A DNA stretch of 64,000 bases from Galeruca laticollis (lineage: Eukaryota; Arthropoda; Insecta; Coleoptera; Chrysomelidae). Each line of letters starts with the position of its first letter. Position 1 is the first letter of the stretch. Positions 52,011 through 63,470 of the stretch are shown piece after piece. Location of the stretch: assembly GCA_963921935.1 (NCBI GenBank), contig OY998176.1, forward strand, positions 47,641,813-47,705,812, given 5' to 3'. The notes below the pieces were generated by a model. It saw nothing but the letters and a program-made list of their open reading frames with translations, had not been told where the DNA came from and did no database searches. The translations under genes were made by a program, and so were the position numbers.

Positions 52011-54055
52011 ACACTGCCGTTCTCCAATAAGTGTGTAGTGGTTGCATTATTTAAGAACTACTTGCTGGGACTGGACTCGAATTTGAAGACACACACCAAA
52101 GTAAGATGATGTAAGAATCTGTGGAAGTATATACCGTATGAACATGACGATATTGGGCCTCGGATTCAGTCATAATTCAAATAATTGAAGAACATCTTTC
52201 GTTGGTCTTTATGAAGACAAACCAAATTTTTCAAAAGAGGAAGTAGAGGTTTTTAAGTATGTACAAGAATTCTTTGTAGAAGATGGATTGGTCTACATTT
52301 CTGTAGACAAATGAGAATGGTGCTCTGCGAATATTGAGTTCTGACTTCAAGATCATGACGGATATTTTGGGGTCGCCCGCAGCATATTGATGTTTTTTGA
52401 AGAGTCTCTAGGCTTTAGTGATGCTGGAATCTATTTTACGGAGAACAGTTTTTGTGTGGTTGGCTTCAAGAGAGATTATCATAGTATAGAGGATGTTTTG
52501 GGAGATTAGGAAGATTCATAGTTCCTTCCTTCCTTGAAGGCTTGGTTGGAAGGAGGCTTGACGACAAAGGGTGATTTTTCACGGATTTTAATCTTTAAAT
52601 TGATTTTCCACATCGCATTTGAAATGTACTTTACTCTAATCGTCGATCCCGTTACACTATACATTTTTTTAAATACAAAAGTCTTTGACAATCTAATCGA
52701 ATTTTTAGTATGAAGATGGATTCAACTACCAAATACCCAATTCTTCAGGCCCCAGTATTTCAAGCGAATATTATCAACATATTTGTCATCGACAATACGA
52801 TTAAATTTCAAACGTTATCACTTTAAATTAAATTAACGCAAAACATCGCCTTCTTGTGTAATGCCTTTAGGGGCATGAAGCTCGAATATATTCAGAAAAC
52901 ATAGACATAGCAATAACCACATTTTATGATATACGTATATGGTCTGGAAACAAAAAACAAAATGTGTATCCATGTTCTTTACTTAGTGACTAACAAACAT
53001 CAAATGAAAAACCTCAAATACTCCTAGCTACATCACATAATAATTAAAATAAATAAATAAATTGATGTATTGTGCATCTCTTCATTTCATTTAGTGTGAA
53101 ATTTCATATAACTATGACGGTAGAACTTGTTTCTGTTCTGATACTTGGTCAAGATCTGTGTACCTGAAACAATAAAAATGTGTGAATAATATTAACTGAT
53201 ATTTAAACAAAAACGTAATTTATATAAAAACATCAAGAGTGATAGGGTCTATTGCTTGTTTGAGAGAAAGTTTCCAGAATCACTGCTGTTGAATTACTAG
53301 TCGAGGAAGCAATGAAATAATACAATTTAGTCGACGTATACAATTGGCACAACTCAAATATAAATGTCCATGAATAGTCATATAAATTTTTGATAAAATT
53401 CATTCTTGTCTGGCTTTGGCCAACGGTGAAGGTGTAACAAAGAGAGGGGAGAATATTGAATGACAATAGGAGATATTTTGGTAATACTGTGTTGTCGAAT
53501 CCATCTTATCACAATAAATGTGAAATAAGTGAATATAAAATTATGAAAACAATTTTTGTATGAGTTATGTCGCAGATGCATATTTTACGATTAAAGACGT
53601 TCTATCATAACAAGAAAAATTGCATGTACGTTTGCTTTGAAATTTTAGGGATAGTGATGTCTCTAATAAAAGGTTTTACGCTCTCAAAATTTAAGAGCTA
53701 TCTGAAGAAGGGGGTTAATCATTATTCATTGGGAATCACAGCACTATCAATTCTTGAATTCTTCTTAGTATGGATAAAATTGAATGCATACGTGAGCTCT
53801 TGGCACTCCCATAGTTAATCAGAGTTACTCGACTTTGAAACCCTAAAAATTTCTAATGGTGCACCATTAGACACTCACCCTGTGGTATAAAACAACTATC
53901 GTAAACATTAATGACTATGCCAAACTGATCCTTAAATGTTGGATGATAAAATCGCCAGATAAAAACTTGTGCTACTGTTGTAATACACCTTTATCTCTCT
54001 ATGTAACACTGGGCTGTTAATCGCATTATCCATTGTCCAGAAAATTCCATATTGC
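52011..54055. other. Intergenic DNA; no gene recognised
   Basis: 52011-52600 is G-rich on the plus strand, perhaps old LINE. 52700-54055 is ordinary AT-rich DNA. CTAATGGTGCACCATTAG at 53853-53870 is a perfect 18-bp palindrome. Short frames have no motif. Confidence 0.4.
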
Positions 54056-54059
54056 CAGT

Positions 54060-55830
54060 CATTCTTACGTAATAATAATAATAATATAATAATAATACTT
54101 TATTCATCCTTTTTGATCATAGTACATGATGTAGGACAGGTCAAACAAAGAAGAGGATATTACATTGAATACGACTTACTTATTAAACACTTAAATTAAA
54201 ATCGTTTGCTTAAAAACTCTGACACATCATAGAAACATTCGACAATTAAAAAATTTTTAAGTTTTTGTTTGAATACATTGAAATCGCTCTCACATCTTAT
54301 ACAGCTGGGCAAATAATTAAGGAATTGAATTCCTTTATAGACAGGACTTTCTTCAAACAATGAGGTTTCATGTTTCGGTGGCCGTATAAGTTTTCCAGAT
54401 CTGGTAGGGTAATCATGGAAATCAGAATTAAGACTAAATTCACTGAAATTACTTTTTGCATATAATATGCACTTGTAGATGTAAATAGAATAAAAAGTTA
54501 GTACACCGAAATCTTTAAAATGGTTTCTGCATGTTTCTCTATAATCTAAATTAAAAATTAGACGGACAATCCTTTTTTGAGAAATAAAAATCCTCGAGGC
54601 ATTTACCGCACCCCCCCACAGAATGAGATTATAGGAAATATGGGAGTATACTATTGCATAATAAACATTGATCAGTTGACTAGTTGTAAATATATTTTTT
54701 AGCTGTAATATTGCAAAGTAACTACTATTTAATTTTTCACAAATGTGGTTGATATGGGTATTCCAACTCATATCCTTATCGAGGTAGGTTCCCAGAAATT
54801 TCGTAGAACTCGAAAAATAAACATCAGTCCCCCCAACTGAGATACAGCTATTTTCAGGAATATATGTTCTTGTAGAAAAATGCATGAGGATGGTTTTTGT
54901 CGAATTTACTATCAAAGAATTTCTTTCACACCAACTGATAAATTCTCTTGATAAAATATTCATCTTTAATAGCAGCTCATCCGGAGATTCAGAATCAATT
55001 GCCAATGTGGTGTCATCTGCATATAGTATTAAATGATTAGTGCTAACATATTTAGAAAGATCATTTATGTATAATAAAAATATCAGAGGCCCTAAGATTG
55101 ACCCCTGAGGTACGCCAATTTCCACAGGTTGGGGGAGGGACTTCTGATCTTCAATTCTGACAATAAGTTTACGGGCTTCTAAGTATGATTTCAGCCACGA
55201 TAGAAATTTTCCCCGAAATCCTAAATCTCGTAGTTTATTTATTGCTATATCCGCACGAACCGAGTCAAAAGCTTTTGAAAGATCAAAGAAGAGCGCCCCC
55301 ACATACCTCTTTCTATCCAATGAGGTGTGGATAAAATTAAGCAGAGCTACGGATGCACTCTCCGTCGATCTGCCAGGTAAGAAACCATGCTGATGGTCCA
55401 ATATTACATTAAACTTTTTGAGAAAAGAAAGCATTTGTTTATAAATACACTTTTCTATCACTTTACATATCACAGTCTGGACAGTCACTGGCCGATAATT
55501 GTCAAGGCTGAGAAGGCTATCTTTTTTATGTATTGGTGAAACAACTCCTATCTTTAGACTTGATGGAAAAGTTTCTGTTTCCACTGAGTAGTTGATAATG
55601 TCTGCTAGAGTACAAGCGATTTGTGGACCTATACTTTTAATGATCTTTGTCGAAAGACAGTCAACACCCTCGGCATCAACATTTTTTAGGCAGTTAATTA
55701 CATCCAATACATCTTCAGGGATAACAGGTTTGAAATAAAAAGTATTAGCGACATACATTGTCGTATAACTTTCAAAACCACAGTTAGCAAAGTGGGTATT
55801 TATTGCTTTTTTAGTATTCGTTGCAAAAAA
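54060..55830 (-). mobile_element. CR1-like LINE, 5'-truncated, with (TTA)n tail
   Basis: Minus-strand non-LTR element: an RT ORF (54196-55758 and about 20 more codons up to 55825) followed by about 125 bp of 3' UTR ending in (TTA)n at 54070-54097 on the plus coordinates. The 5' part (ORF1, endonuclease) is lacking. I did not find a convincing target duplication. Confidence 0.85.
54196..55758 (-). CDS. LINE reverse transcriptase, 520 aa open frame
   Basis: Uninterrupted RT protein. Motifs: LKNVDAEGVDCLSTKIIKSI, IGVVSPIHKKDSLLSLDNYR, HQHGFLPGRSTESASVALL, ALFFDLSKAFDSVRADIAI (first catalytic Asp), EIGVPQGSILGPLIFLLYIN, LILYADDTTLAIDS (Y-A-D-D), TKFLGTYLDKDMSWNTHINH, and C-terminal FKQKLKNFLIVECFYDVSEF. 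This matches CR1/L2/Daphne-type RTs, with the family C-terminus intact. All RT catalytic residues are present; the endonuclease domain is lost, so it could not retrotranspose alone. Lack of stops over 520 codons suggests a fairly recent insertion. Confidence 0.88.
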   Translation of the reverse strand: MYVANTFYFKPVIPEDVLDVINCLKNVDAEGVDCLSTKIIKSIGPQIACTLADIINYSVETETFPSSLKIGVVSPIHKKDSLLSLDNYRPVTVQTVICKVIEKCIYKQMLSFLKKFNVILDHQHGFLPGRSTESASVALLNFIHTSLDRKRYVGALFFDLSKAFDSVRADIAINKLRDLGFRGKFLSWLKSYLEARKLIVRIEDQKSLPQPVEIGVPQGSILGPLIFLLYINDLSKYVSTNHLILYADDTTLAIDSESPDELLLKMNILSREFISWCERNSLIVNSTKTILMHFSTRTYIPENSCISVGGTDVYFSSSTKFLGTYLDKDMSWNTHINHICEKLNSSYFAILQLKNIFTTSQLINVYYAIVYSHISYNLILWGGAVNASRIFISQKRIVRLIFNLDYRETCRNHFKDFGVLTFYSIYIYKCILYAKSNFSEFSLNSDFHDYPTRSGKLIRPPKHETSLFEESPVYKGIQFLNYLPSCIRCESDFNVFKQKLKNFLIVECFYDVSEFLSKRF

Positions 55831-56430
55831 ATATACTGTTCAAAACATATTCACGTCTAATTAATTTTATAATTTTTTTAACAATATAGAAATCTAATAG
55901 AACTATTTTAAAAGACTCATATTTTGAGTGAATTTAAAAAAAAACATGTTACTAATCACTTTGTATGATAAACCTATTACCAATTCAAAATCTACAAGAA
56001 CAACACTTACTGGGGTGAACAATGAATTTTTTTATTTTGGAATATGTGTACTATTCCAAAGCATACAAGTTTATTAAAGTACAGTATGGTCTGTAAAATG
56101 GAAGCTTATTTTTTGTAACAATGATAGTCAAGAGCTGCAACACAAATCGTGAAGCAGATGACTGCAGTGTATTAGATAACTTAAATGCTTATTTAAATTT
56201 TCATAATGATCCAAAACTATTCACTTCCGTAAGTATAGGTCTAGCTGCAGATAGCTGCAAAAGCCACTACAAGTACATTTATAGTATCTTTTACAGAATT
56301 ACCCTCAAAAGTACCACTTAACGATCTGTACTTTCTTTGTGGTTGTGAAAATAGTTGGCATGTAATCCGATATTTTACAACCGAATATGTCAGTGATGAA
56401 CAAATTGATGACATTAAGACAAATGGTGAG
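55831..56430. other. AT-rich DNA
   Basis: No recognisable feature; the 66-codon frame at 56121-56321 is without motif. The last part may be upstream sequence of the RNase H fragment that follows. Confidence 0.35.
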
Positions 56431-56439
56431 ACGCTCAGA

Positions 56440-56697
56440 TGAGTAGTTTTTTGCAAGCTGGAACAGCCATTGGATTCACTCCTTGAACAAATAGTCGATG
56501 GACACAAACTACCACTGGCGTTTCAATCTAAAAAACTGTCGAAACCCAAAGCTAATTACTCTACTTTTGATAGAGAACTCTTTGAGGTTGTTTCAGCAAT
56601 AAAATATTTTCGGCACATGCTCGAAGGAACATATTTTATCGTATTAACTAACCACAAAAATCTCGAAATAACTATTTTCTCAATAACTGACATATAA
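56440..56697 (+). pseudogene. Gypsy RNase H fragment
   Basis: DSLLEQIVDGHKLPLAFQSK then KLSKPKANYSTFDRELFEVV, SAIKYFRHMLEGTYFIVLTN and HKNLEI. This is the first half of a Gypsy RNase H: the Y-S-T-x-D-R-E-L block carries the catalytic Glu, and D-H-K of F-T-D-H-K is N-H-K here (mutated third acid). It is open for 75 codons and then stops. The first catalytic Asp is not seen upstream. Confidence 0.65.
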
Positions 56698-56704
56698 CCT
56701 AAGC

Positions 56705-56890
56705 AATTCCTCTACAATTCGTGCTTTTGTTTCTATTAAAAATGGTACAAGTATTTGGCAGGTGGTAAGAAATTTTAACGTCAGCTCTTCTGTCATTCAT
56801 CGTGTTTGGAAAAAATATGTCGAAAGCGGAGAATTTAAAAGACGCATTGGACAGAATCGTGAAAAGAAAACATCTTTTTATACCATACCT
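56705..56890 (+). pseudogene. Tc1-like transposase N-terminal (HTH) fragment
   Basis: IRAFVSIKNGTSIWQVVRNF then NVSSSVIHRVWKKYVESGEF and KRRIGQNREKKTS. The paired-like helix-turn-helix ('W/Q-V-A-R-x-F-x-V-S-x-S-V-I-x-R-x-W') followed by a G-R-x-R-K-T-T-like hook is the DNA-binding part of Tc1-like transposases. No catalytic domain follows. It is wedged between Gypsy fragments. Confidence 0.55.
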
Positions 56891-57160
56891 ATGCCTTATC
56901 GGTATAACGAGCCGTTTTCGAATTCAGTATAGGAATAAATTCATTTCACATTAAACGTTGTTTTATTACTTTTTCGCCCAACCTTATCTAAGATGCGAGA
57001 AAAGTGTTGGTTTACCCCAAAAAAGTTGGAATATTGTTTGAGTTTATTTTTTCGTTTTCAGCGAGTAAAAGAGGAAAACGGGCTTTAGAAGAAAAATCCT
57101 GTTTGTATCTCGTCGTCGTTGTCGTCGACCACTTTTTGTAACATGTTTTGTTGATTTTCA

Positions 57161-57520
57161 GCTCAACAGTGCCAGTACGCGCCGGGTCGATGTTTCGGAA
57201 TCCTGATATACTACATTTTTTGATCATTTTTGTTCGGTTTGTTAACACGATACAGCAGACTCCGGACTGTATACAAGTGACCAATTTTATGATTGGATAT
57301 TGTTCAGGGCATTCTCGCAGATAAACCCTATGGATTTTTAGCTCACCAGGGCCAGTACGACGGGTCCTATAAATCCAGATATACATTTTTGGATAAAGTT
57401 TGGATACAGCCCCCGGAATGTATACAAGTGACTAATTTTGTGATTGGATATTGTTCAAGGCATCTCACAGACGAAAGCTATTGGAAAAGTATTCTTAAAA
57501 AACGTTTACCTTACAGGATA
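57161..57520. repeat. Tandem duplication, 180-bp period, two copies
   Basis: GCTCAACAGTGCCAGTACG at 57161 and GCTCACCAGGGCCAGTACG at 57341 start two units that both contain TATACAAGTGAC(C/T)AATTTT and GATTGGATATTGTTCA(A/G)GGC. The copies differ by several substitutions and small indels, so the duplication is old. The second unit runs into an RT fragment. Confidence 0.75.
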
Positions 57521-58180
57521 ACTAGTGCACCAACAATATTTCAAATTATAATGGAACATTCTACTATTCTTAATAAAATTATATATTTTGTTAAAAGGGG
57601 ATGGCCCTCTACTTGTCCTTCAAGTGAAGTTCATTTAACAAAACTGTTTAATGTGGGGTTAATTGTTGCAAAAAATGCAGACTTCGATTATAAAAAAATA
57701 GCATAGTTAGTAGGCATATGAGTATCCTCAAAATGAAGAAACTTGCACGATGATATGTATGGTGGCTTTCAATTGACAAACATATTGAAGAACAAGCTCA
57801 AAATTGCAATTGTTGTGCACTTCATTCGAGTAAACCACCGAAATCATTATTGTTAACCTGGAAAAGGCCGAAACAACCATGGATTAGGTTACATGTCGAT
57901 TTTTTTGGTCCACTTTTTAATAAAAATTTCTTTGTAATTGAGGATGCAATCTCCAAATGGATTGAATAAATAAAATGCACGATATAATGACTGCGAGCAG
58001 TGTCAAAACTTTTCGTGATTTATTTAGTAGGTTTGGGATACCTTTTAGAATTTGTACCGATAATGCGACCACTTTCACATCGAATGAACTCCATACAATT
58101 TTAACTTGAGCGGAATACAGCATCTTACAACCCTGCTACGAATGGATAAGGTGAAAGTGCAGTATTAAAGCAAATTGGAA
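57487..58180 (+). pseudogene. Gypsy fragment: RT scrap joined to integrase
   Basis: KRLPYRITSAPTIFQIIMEH (57502-57560) is the RT block 'LPFG-SAP-IFQ'. Only a few codons later KIIYFVKRGWPSTCPSS starts the integrase entry region, so RNase H is deleted. Integrase continues in several frames: CNCCALHSSKPPK (zinc-binding Cys), HVDFFGPLFNKNFFVIEDAI (first catalytic Asp), FSRFGIPFRICTDNATTFTS (second Asp) up to about 58075. The part with the catalytic Glu is blurred. Stops are frequent. The RNase H fragment at 56440 lies upstream of this RT scrap, the reverse of the normal order, so two pieces or a rearrangement are involved. Confidence 0.6.
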
Positions 58181-58990
58181 AATTATTCTTTATAAATCAC
58201 AAAAAATTATGTGTAGTAACGTTTCCCAGTATTAAACGTACAACTTTATATACCCATCAAAATTTTATAATATTCATTCAAATCGAGATTTATTGTTACT
58301 ATAATATCATATTTCTTTATGGAGCTCTTAAGCGAAACGATACAAATATATAAGAAAAGAATAACAATTGGTAGGTTATGTTTTATTTGAAAAATGTTAT
58401 CGGTCGATTAAGAGGCACAAAACTGAAATAATCGTTATTTTTAAACAAAAATACAATTTAGAAACTTTCAACGTTTAGTTATTATATATTACAATGAAAG
58501 AAAAATTCCATTATACGCATGTAGTAAATTTCAATGTTCTTATGGAAAATTGTCACATGTATATACTAATTTTGAGAGAAATGAAACCTTTACTGTTTTT
58601 ATTTGGAAAGATAAGTGAAATTTTGTCTAATTCGTACTCTCTCAGTGTCTTTTTTTTCAGTTTGAGTTGTAACCTTCTTGACATTTTTAATATGGCGTCC
58701 TTTTTCACTTCACACCAATTTCCAAAACAACTAAAAATGTCTATGTTATTTACGGAGAGACGTGATCTATGGTTTGATTGCTAATTGACTGCCCATTGTC
58801 AAAAATTTTAGCTCGAATTTATAAACTTGAGAATTCCAAAAGCCACTATGCTAAATTTTTGACACTTCTGTTTTATTGAAGTTGTTTAATTCTTTTTTTA
58901 ACATTTATTGCCAATCTATTTCATCATACGAGTATTTAGCAAAAGAGTTCGGTTTTCGAGCTTGGAATGAGGTGTTCATTGGTATTTTCA
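58181..58990. other. AT-rich DNA
   Basis: A 96-codon frame at 58494-58784 is hydrophobic in the middle but has no family that I recognise. It borders the 3' end of the Jockey element. Confidence 0.35.
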
Positions 58991-58999
58991 CTTATAGTA

Positions 59000-61446
59000 C
59001 ACTAAGCATTGTTAATGTTATCAGGCCAGTTTTTATTTAATCTTCGGTTAATTGGTCCGAACCTGTATTAATTTTCTATTAGGTCACTTGGGTGGCCAAT
59101 CAGTCGCATCTGGTAATTAATGAAACTGTTCTTATTACTTCTGTGATATGCTAGATTTGAAGGTCATCATGGAGAGCTTGGTTGCTAATATATCAGGGAG
59201 CATTAACAATTGATCGCAGTGTTTTCAACTGAATCTTTGTATTTTTTATTCTCGTGGGTTTTGCACAATTGCACGCCGTATGTCCATATAGGTTTCAGGA
59301 TTACTTTGTATAGCAGCAGCATGTTGTTGGTTGATAGTTTGTATTTTCGGTCTATTAGCTAGTACATTTGTTTGAATTTGGTGTCTAGCTGTCTTCGTTT
59401 TGTTTGTATATGTTTCTCCCAGGTTATATCTCACATCCCTTTTGACTGGTATTCGGAATCCATCAATCGTGACTGGTGGGCAGTTGCTGTAGCAGGTAGT
59501 GACCGTCACCTAGACGGATTTGAATTGGTTGATTTAAATTCTCCATTTTTATGCCAGGTGCTTAATTAGTTCGGATGAGTTCGTATCTTCATTGAAGAAG
59601 TAACTGGACCACTATCTACAGGGAGAATGGTGACATCATCCGCAAGGGCAGCTATTGTTGTGCTGTCTGTTCCAGGCAGGTCATTAGTAAACAGGAGGTA
59701 GAGGAATGGTCCTAACACGCTACCTTGGGGCACGCCATATTTTATAGTATAGTTGATAATGAATCATTGTGTTTAACTGAGAAGTGTCTTTGAACTATAT
59801 AGGACTTTAAAAGGAGGTAAAAGTTGTTGTTGAGAGTATTTTTTATCTTGTAGAGTAGACCTGCATGCCATACTTTATCGAAAGCCTGAGAGTCGTCTAT
59901 GAATACGCCATTGCAATATTCTTCTCTTTCTAGGGTTTAGCCGATGTTGTTGACTATTCTCTGTGATTGATGGGTGGTAGCCATGTTCTCTCTGAATCCA
60001 AACTGGTAGTTGGGTAAGATGTTTGTTAGGTCATATTCGTCTTGGATTCTCTTGAGCAGTTGTCTTTCGAATATTTTGCTAGGGATGGGTAATAGGCTGA
60101 ACGGTGTGTATGAGAGTGTTTCTTGTTGGGGTTTGCCGTCTTTGTGGATCATTATTATGAGGTCGAATTTCCATATAACAGGAAAGTATCTCAGGCTCAG
60201 CATGCGAGTGTAGATTTTTGTAAGGAAGACAATGGCTTTTCTGGGAAAGTTCTGGAGAACTTGTGCGGTTATCAAGTCACAGCCTGGTGCTTTCCTGTTG
60301 TTAAGTTTTCGTATTGCCATTTTGACTTCCCCTGGGTTTGATGGGTGGTCACGTTTGGCAAGACGTATCCAGAAAGTCTTTAATGTTGTTGACATGACCA
60401 GGTGCTGCTTCTGGTGGCTTGAAAACATGCGAAAGGTGGCCAGCAAAATTGTCAGCTTTTTCTTGATTTCAGCTTGTCCATCTCTTGTTGGAGGTTCGTA
60501 TAGGAGACATTGCCGGCGTGGGTATTATGAACATTTTTTTGCTTTCCATAAGCTGTAGTCGTCTACACACAGAATTTTTGGGTAAAATAATCGAGCGTTG
60601 AGGTTTGAGCATCTCTGTGTGTTTTAGAGAATTCACGTGATAGCCTTCTGTATTGGTGAATATCGTTGTTATTGCGTGATCTTTACCACATTCCTCTGGC
60701 TGTTCTTTTCTCAGTTATATGTTGTCCAATATGAAGTGGGGTACTGATACATCTGGTGGATTGTATTTCATTCCGAGAAGTGGCATACCATGCAGCTTGT
60801 TGTATTGTGTTAGTGAAGTATTGCAGGGCTTCATCCATTTCATTTGGGTTTTTTATCCTTATATTCGGATTTATATTGTCTTTGATGTGCGCTTCGAAGA
60901 GGTCCCATTTGGTCAGTGCTGAGGTAAGTTTGGGGCGAGGATTTTTATTTAGAGTTGTGAGTATACATTTGCAGTGACAGGTGTGTGGTTCGATGTTAGT
61001 TCATGGTGAGATTCTATTGTACAGTTTGGCGTGGTTATACCGTTCACTATGTAGAAGTCAAGGAGATCTGGTAGTTTCCTGGGGTCGGTTGGCAGTATGT
61101 GGGTTTTTCTTTGGTGAGGTGCTTGTAGTTTCTATCATTCATAGCTCGGAGGAGATTATTATCTTTAGTAGTGATAAGTCTTCATCCCCAGTGTGCGAGT
61201 TTCGCATTCCAGTCCCCTCCAGCAATAAATTTGTTTCCAATGGTGTGAAAGAATTGTTCCGCCATGGACTATTCCATCTGGGAGGATGATGTGGTATGTT
61301 GAATAATGTGCAGTTGAGAAGGTTCTTTGCTCGGTAAAGTGAGTCTCTGATACTAGTATTATATCGATTTCATAGATGACTAGGAAAGTTATTACTTCTT
61401 ACTTATGGTTAGCAAGACCGTTGGCGTTCCACGTTGCAATTCTCAT
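59000..61446 (-). pseudogene. Jockey ORF2: endonuclease and reverse transcriptase
   Basis: Starts MRIATWNANGLANHK at 61446, with a stop at codon 16. IDIILVSETHFTEQ is the endonuclease block with catalytic Glu. 60446-59937 is the longest open RT piece: KMAIRKLNNRKAPGCDLITA, FDLIIMIHKDGKPQQETLSY and LPNYQFGFRENMATTHQSQR. Further 3' in other frames: FIDDSQAFDKVWHAGLLYKI (first catalytic Asp), IAALADDVTILPVDSG (A-D-D, with L before it where F is usual), PPVTIDGFRIPVKRDVRYNL, SKTLRSIVNAPWYISNQALH and RFGPINRRLNKNWPDNINN near 59010-59070. The order and motifs are those of insect Jockey elements. Not functional. Confidence 0.8.
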
Positions 61447-61449
61447 GAT

Positions 61450-62720
61450 TCTAGTAGCCATTAATTCTTCAATTTGTTATTGAGAGTCGAGAGTAAATTT
61501 AGAATCATGCTAATTTGATTTATCAACTGAGAGAACTTGTTTTCAAACTCTTCTGGGAATTTTGACAGCTGTTCACCAAGCTGTCCTGTTGTTTGGTCGT
61601 GTGTGTTTCAGCTGATGTTTTGTGCAATTTGTGCATAGGTTAGATTATGATTTCTTGAGTTATTTGTGCCTGTCGTTGTTGGAGCTTCTTGGACAGGAGG
61701 TTGGTTTGAGTTGCCTACTTGTGGCTGGTTCTTGTTGGTGGGTTTATTTCTTGGATTTATTTTCTGGACTAACTCTTCGTAAACGCAGTAACCTTTGTAG
61801 TTTGCCTGATGATCACCATTACATAAGGCACACCTTGCTGGAGTGTTCTCTGGTTCCTGGCATATTTTTGTTTCATGCTTTCCTCCACGCTTCTCGCATT
61901 TGTATGGTTTAGAGTAGTGTCCTTATTCTTGGCATCCCATGCATTGTAATACGTCGCGTTTTTGCCTTGGAGGTTTTATTGAGATTATCATATTGTATAT
62001 GTAATTTTGATTGTAGATTGCTTTATTATTTGGCTGAGGTTCTAGGTCAACAAAGAACATAGAAAGTGGATATTTTGTTGTTCTGTGTCTAATTTTCATT
62101 ACGAGTATCTGTATCTGTAAAGGTTGGAAGGGTGGGTGGCCCCACAGCACTTAGGCCACAATTGGCCCATATTACGAGTATATTGCGCACATTATGTCCT
62201 CCTTTTGTCAGTTCAAAATTTATTCCATCAATAGGTACAGAATGGTGTAGGTTACGAATAACTATTCTGTATGCCTTATATTCTATTGGCTGACATGTGT
62301 GGTGTATTATTCCCTCATTCCTTAAATGCCTTACTAAAGTTCTATAGGAGTCGATTGTGAGTGTGCTGATTTTGACAATTTCATTGGCTAGTGCTTTGGT
62401 GTAGTACATATCTGCTTCTACGATTTTGGTCAAAATTTCAGTCATGGCCTTGAAATTTTTCATACCATAGATGAATATAGGTGGTGGTTTTGGTAGGGCA
62501 GTCTCGTTACCTTGGTTAGGTTAGGTTGGGTTTCCTTTGTGTTGGTCTGTAGAAGGAAGAATCGGTTTTTCGAGCTTATTGGGATTGTGCTAGATTTCGG
62601 GGTTGAAGTTTTTGGTGAGTGCGTTCTTTTTCGTTTTTTGACTGCGTGCCATGTATATCTGGCGTTTTCTGTGATCTCTTCGTCTTCAGACGAGCTACCC
62701 ATGTACTCGCTAGTTGTCAT
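61450..62720 (-). pseudogene. Jockey ORF1 (Gag-like, zinc knuckles)
   Basis: Begins MTTSEYMGSSSEDEEI, followed by a basic S/P/T-rich stretch (KKRKRTHSPKTSTPKSS). After a frame change, MKNFKAMTEILTKIVEADMY, TLVRHLRNEGIIHHTCQPIE and YRIVIRNLHHSVPIDGINFE (62463-62250) are the RNA-binding domain. LSMFFVDLEPQPNNKAIYN and IISIKPPRQKRDVLQCMGCQ lead into the knuckles CMGCQE-GHYSKPYKC and CALCNGDHQANYKGY, where several metal ligands are changed or separated by stops. The C-terminal part is Gln/Asn-rich, ending in a coiled stretch to about 61455. Same general organisation as Drosophila Jockey ORF1. Confidence 0.78.
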
Positions 62721-62900
62721 TAGTCCCCACTAGGTTCATTTGTTGAGAAGGCTTGATGTGGACCTTTTGTTTGTTGTTCGGGTGGGAAACCAAGAAAACT
62801 TTGTTGATTTCGGAGGTTCAGTGAGGAAGACTTAAGCCCGAGTGTGGCCTTCTGTTGGGTTTGGTTAGGAAATATGGAAACTTATTTATTATTCATTATC

Positions 62901-63212
62901 CGTGTTTTTGGCGTGTTCATTTCACTGGTACTAATTTTGTCTGAAGCGCCCGGACTAATGAGGCGATAAGATGATTTATATTATATATGTTTTTTCATCA
63001 CTAATCACTTGTTTCTTTCTCTGCAAACTTGATAACTAGCTACGAAAGTCAAGAAGGACCTTGTTTAATTCTCAATTTATTTCCTTAATTTATTGCTAAT
63101 TAGGAAACTAACGACACCAATGGATAGTTCTCCTCATTCTCTACACAATGATATACCCCACTGTCCATTTTTTCAGTTTCCCTCACTTATGCGATTTCTC
63201 GAATTACGAAGT
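62901..63212. other. AT-rich flank of the Jockey element
   Basis: No feature recognised between the Jockey leader and the hairpin repeat. Confidence 0.4.
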
Positions 63213-63470
63213 TCCCTAACTGTCTCCACCCTTACTTTGTGTATTCTACTCATATTACTGTTTTAAATCAAACTAACCGTTTCTGTATAATTCCACAATA
63301 TATTAATACAATGTTAAAAATTCTAAGAAATTTGTCAATTGTTTCGATACTATAATATCATATATTTAGTATCGAAACCATTGTCAAATTTCGTAGAATT
63401 TTCGACATTTTATCAATATATAGTGGATTTATGCAGAAACAGCTAGTTTCATTTAAAACAGAAACTCAAA
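63213..63470. mobile_element. Long-hairpin repeat, copy 3, diverged
   Basis: Starts with the tail sequence ACTGTCTCCACCCTTACTTT (63213), as in copies 1 and 2, then an arm GTTTTAAATCAAACTAACCG...AATTCCACAATATATTAATAC...GTCAATTGTTTCGATACTA, a short loop near 63350, and the complementary arm ending AGTTTCATTTAAAACAGAAAC. Many mismatches have accumulated between arms, so it is older than copy 1. I could not define a target duplication. Confidence 0.65.

Larger units (their letters stand above)
59000..62900 (-). mobile_element. Jockey LINE, nearly full length, degenerate
   Basis: Minus strand: 5' leader (62900-62721), ORF1 (62720 to about 61450) and ORF2 with endonuclease and RT (61446 to about 59000). 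Both ORFs have all main domains but many stops and frameshifts. GC content exceeds that of the flanks, especially in the leader, as expected for Jockey elements with an internal promoter. Confidence 0.8.

Noticed and set aside
53853..53870. 18-bp perfect palindrome as a regulatory operator
   Set aside because: Isolated, with no gene next to it; one palindrome of this size may occur by chance in 64 kb of repeats.
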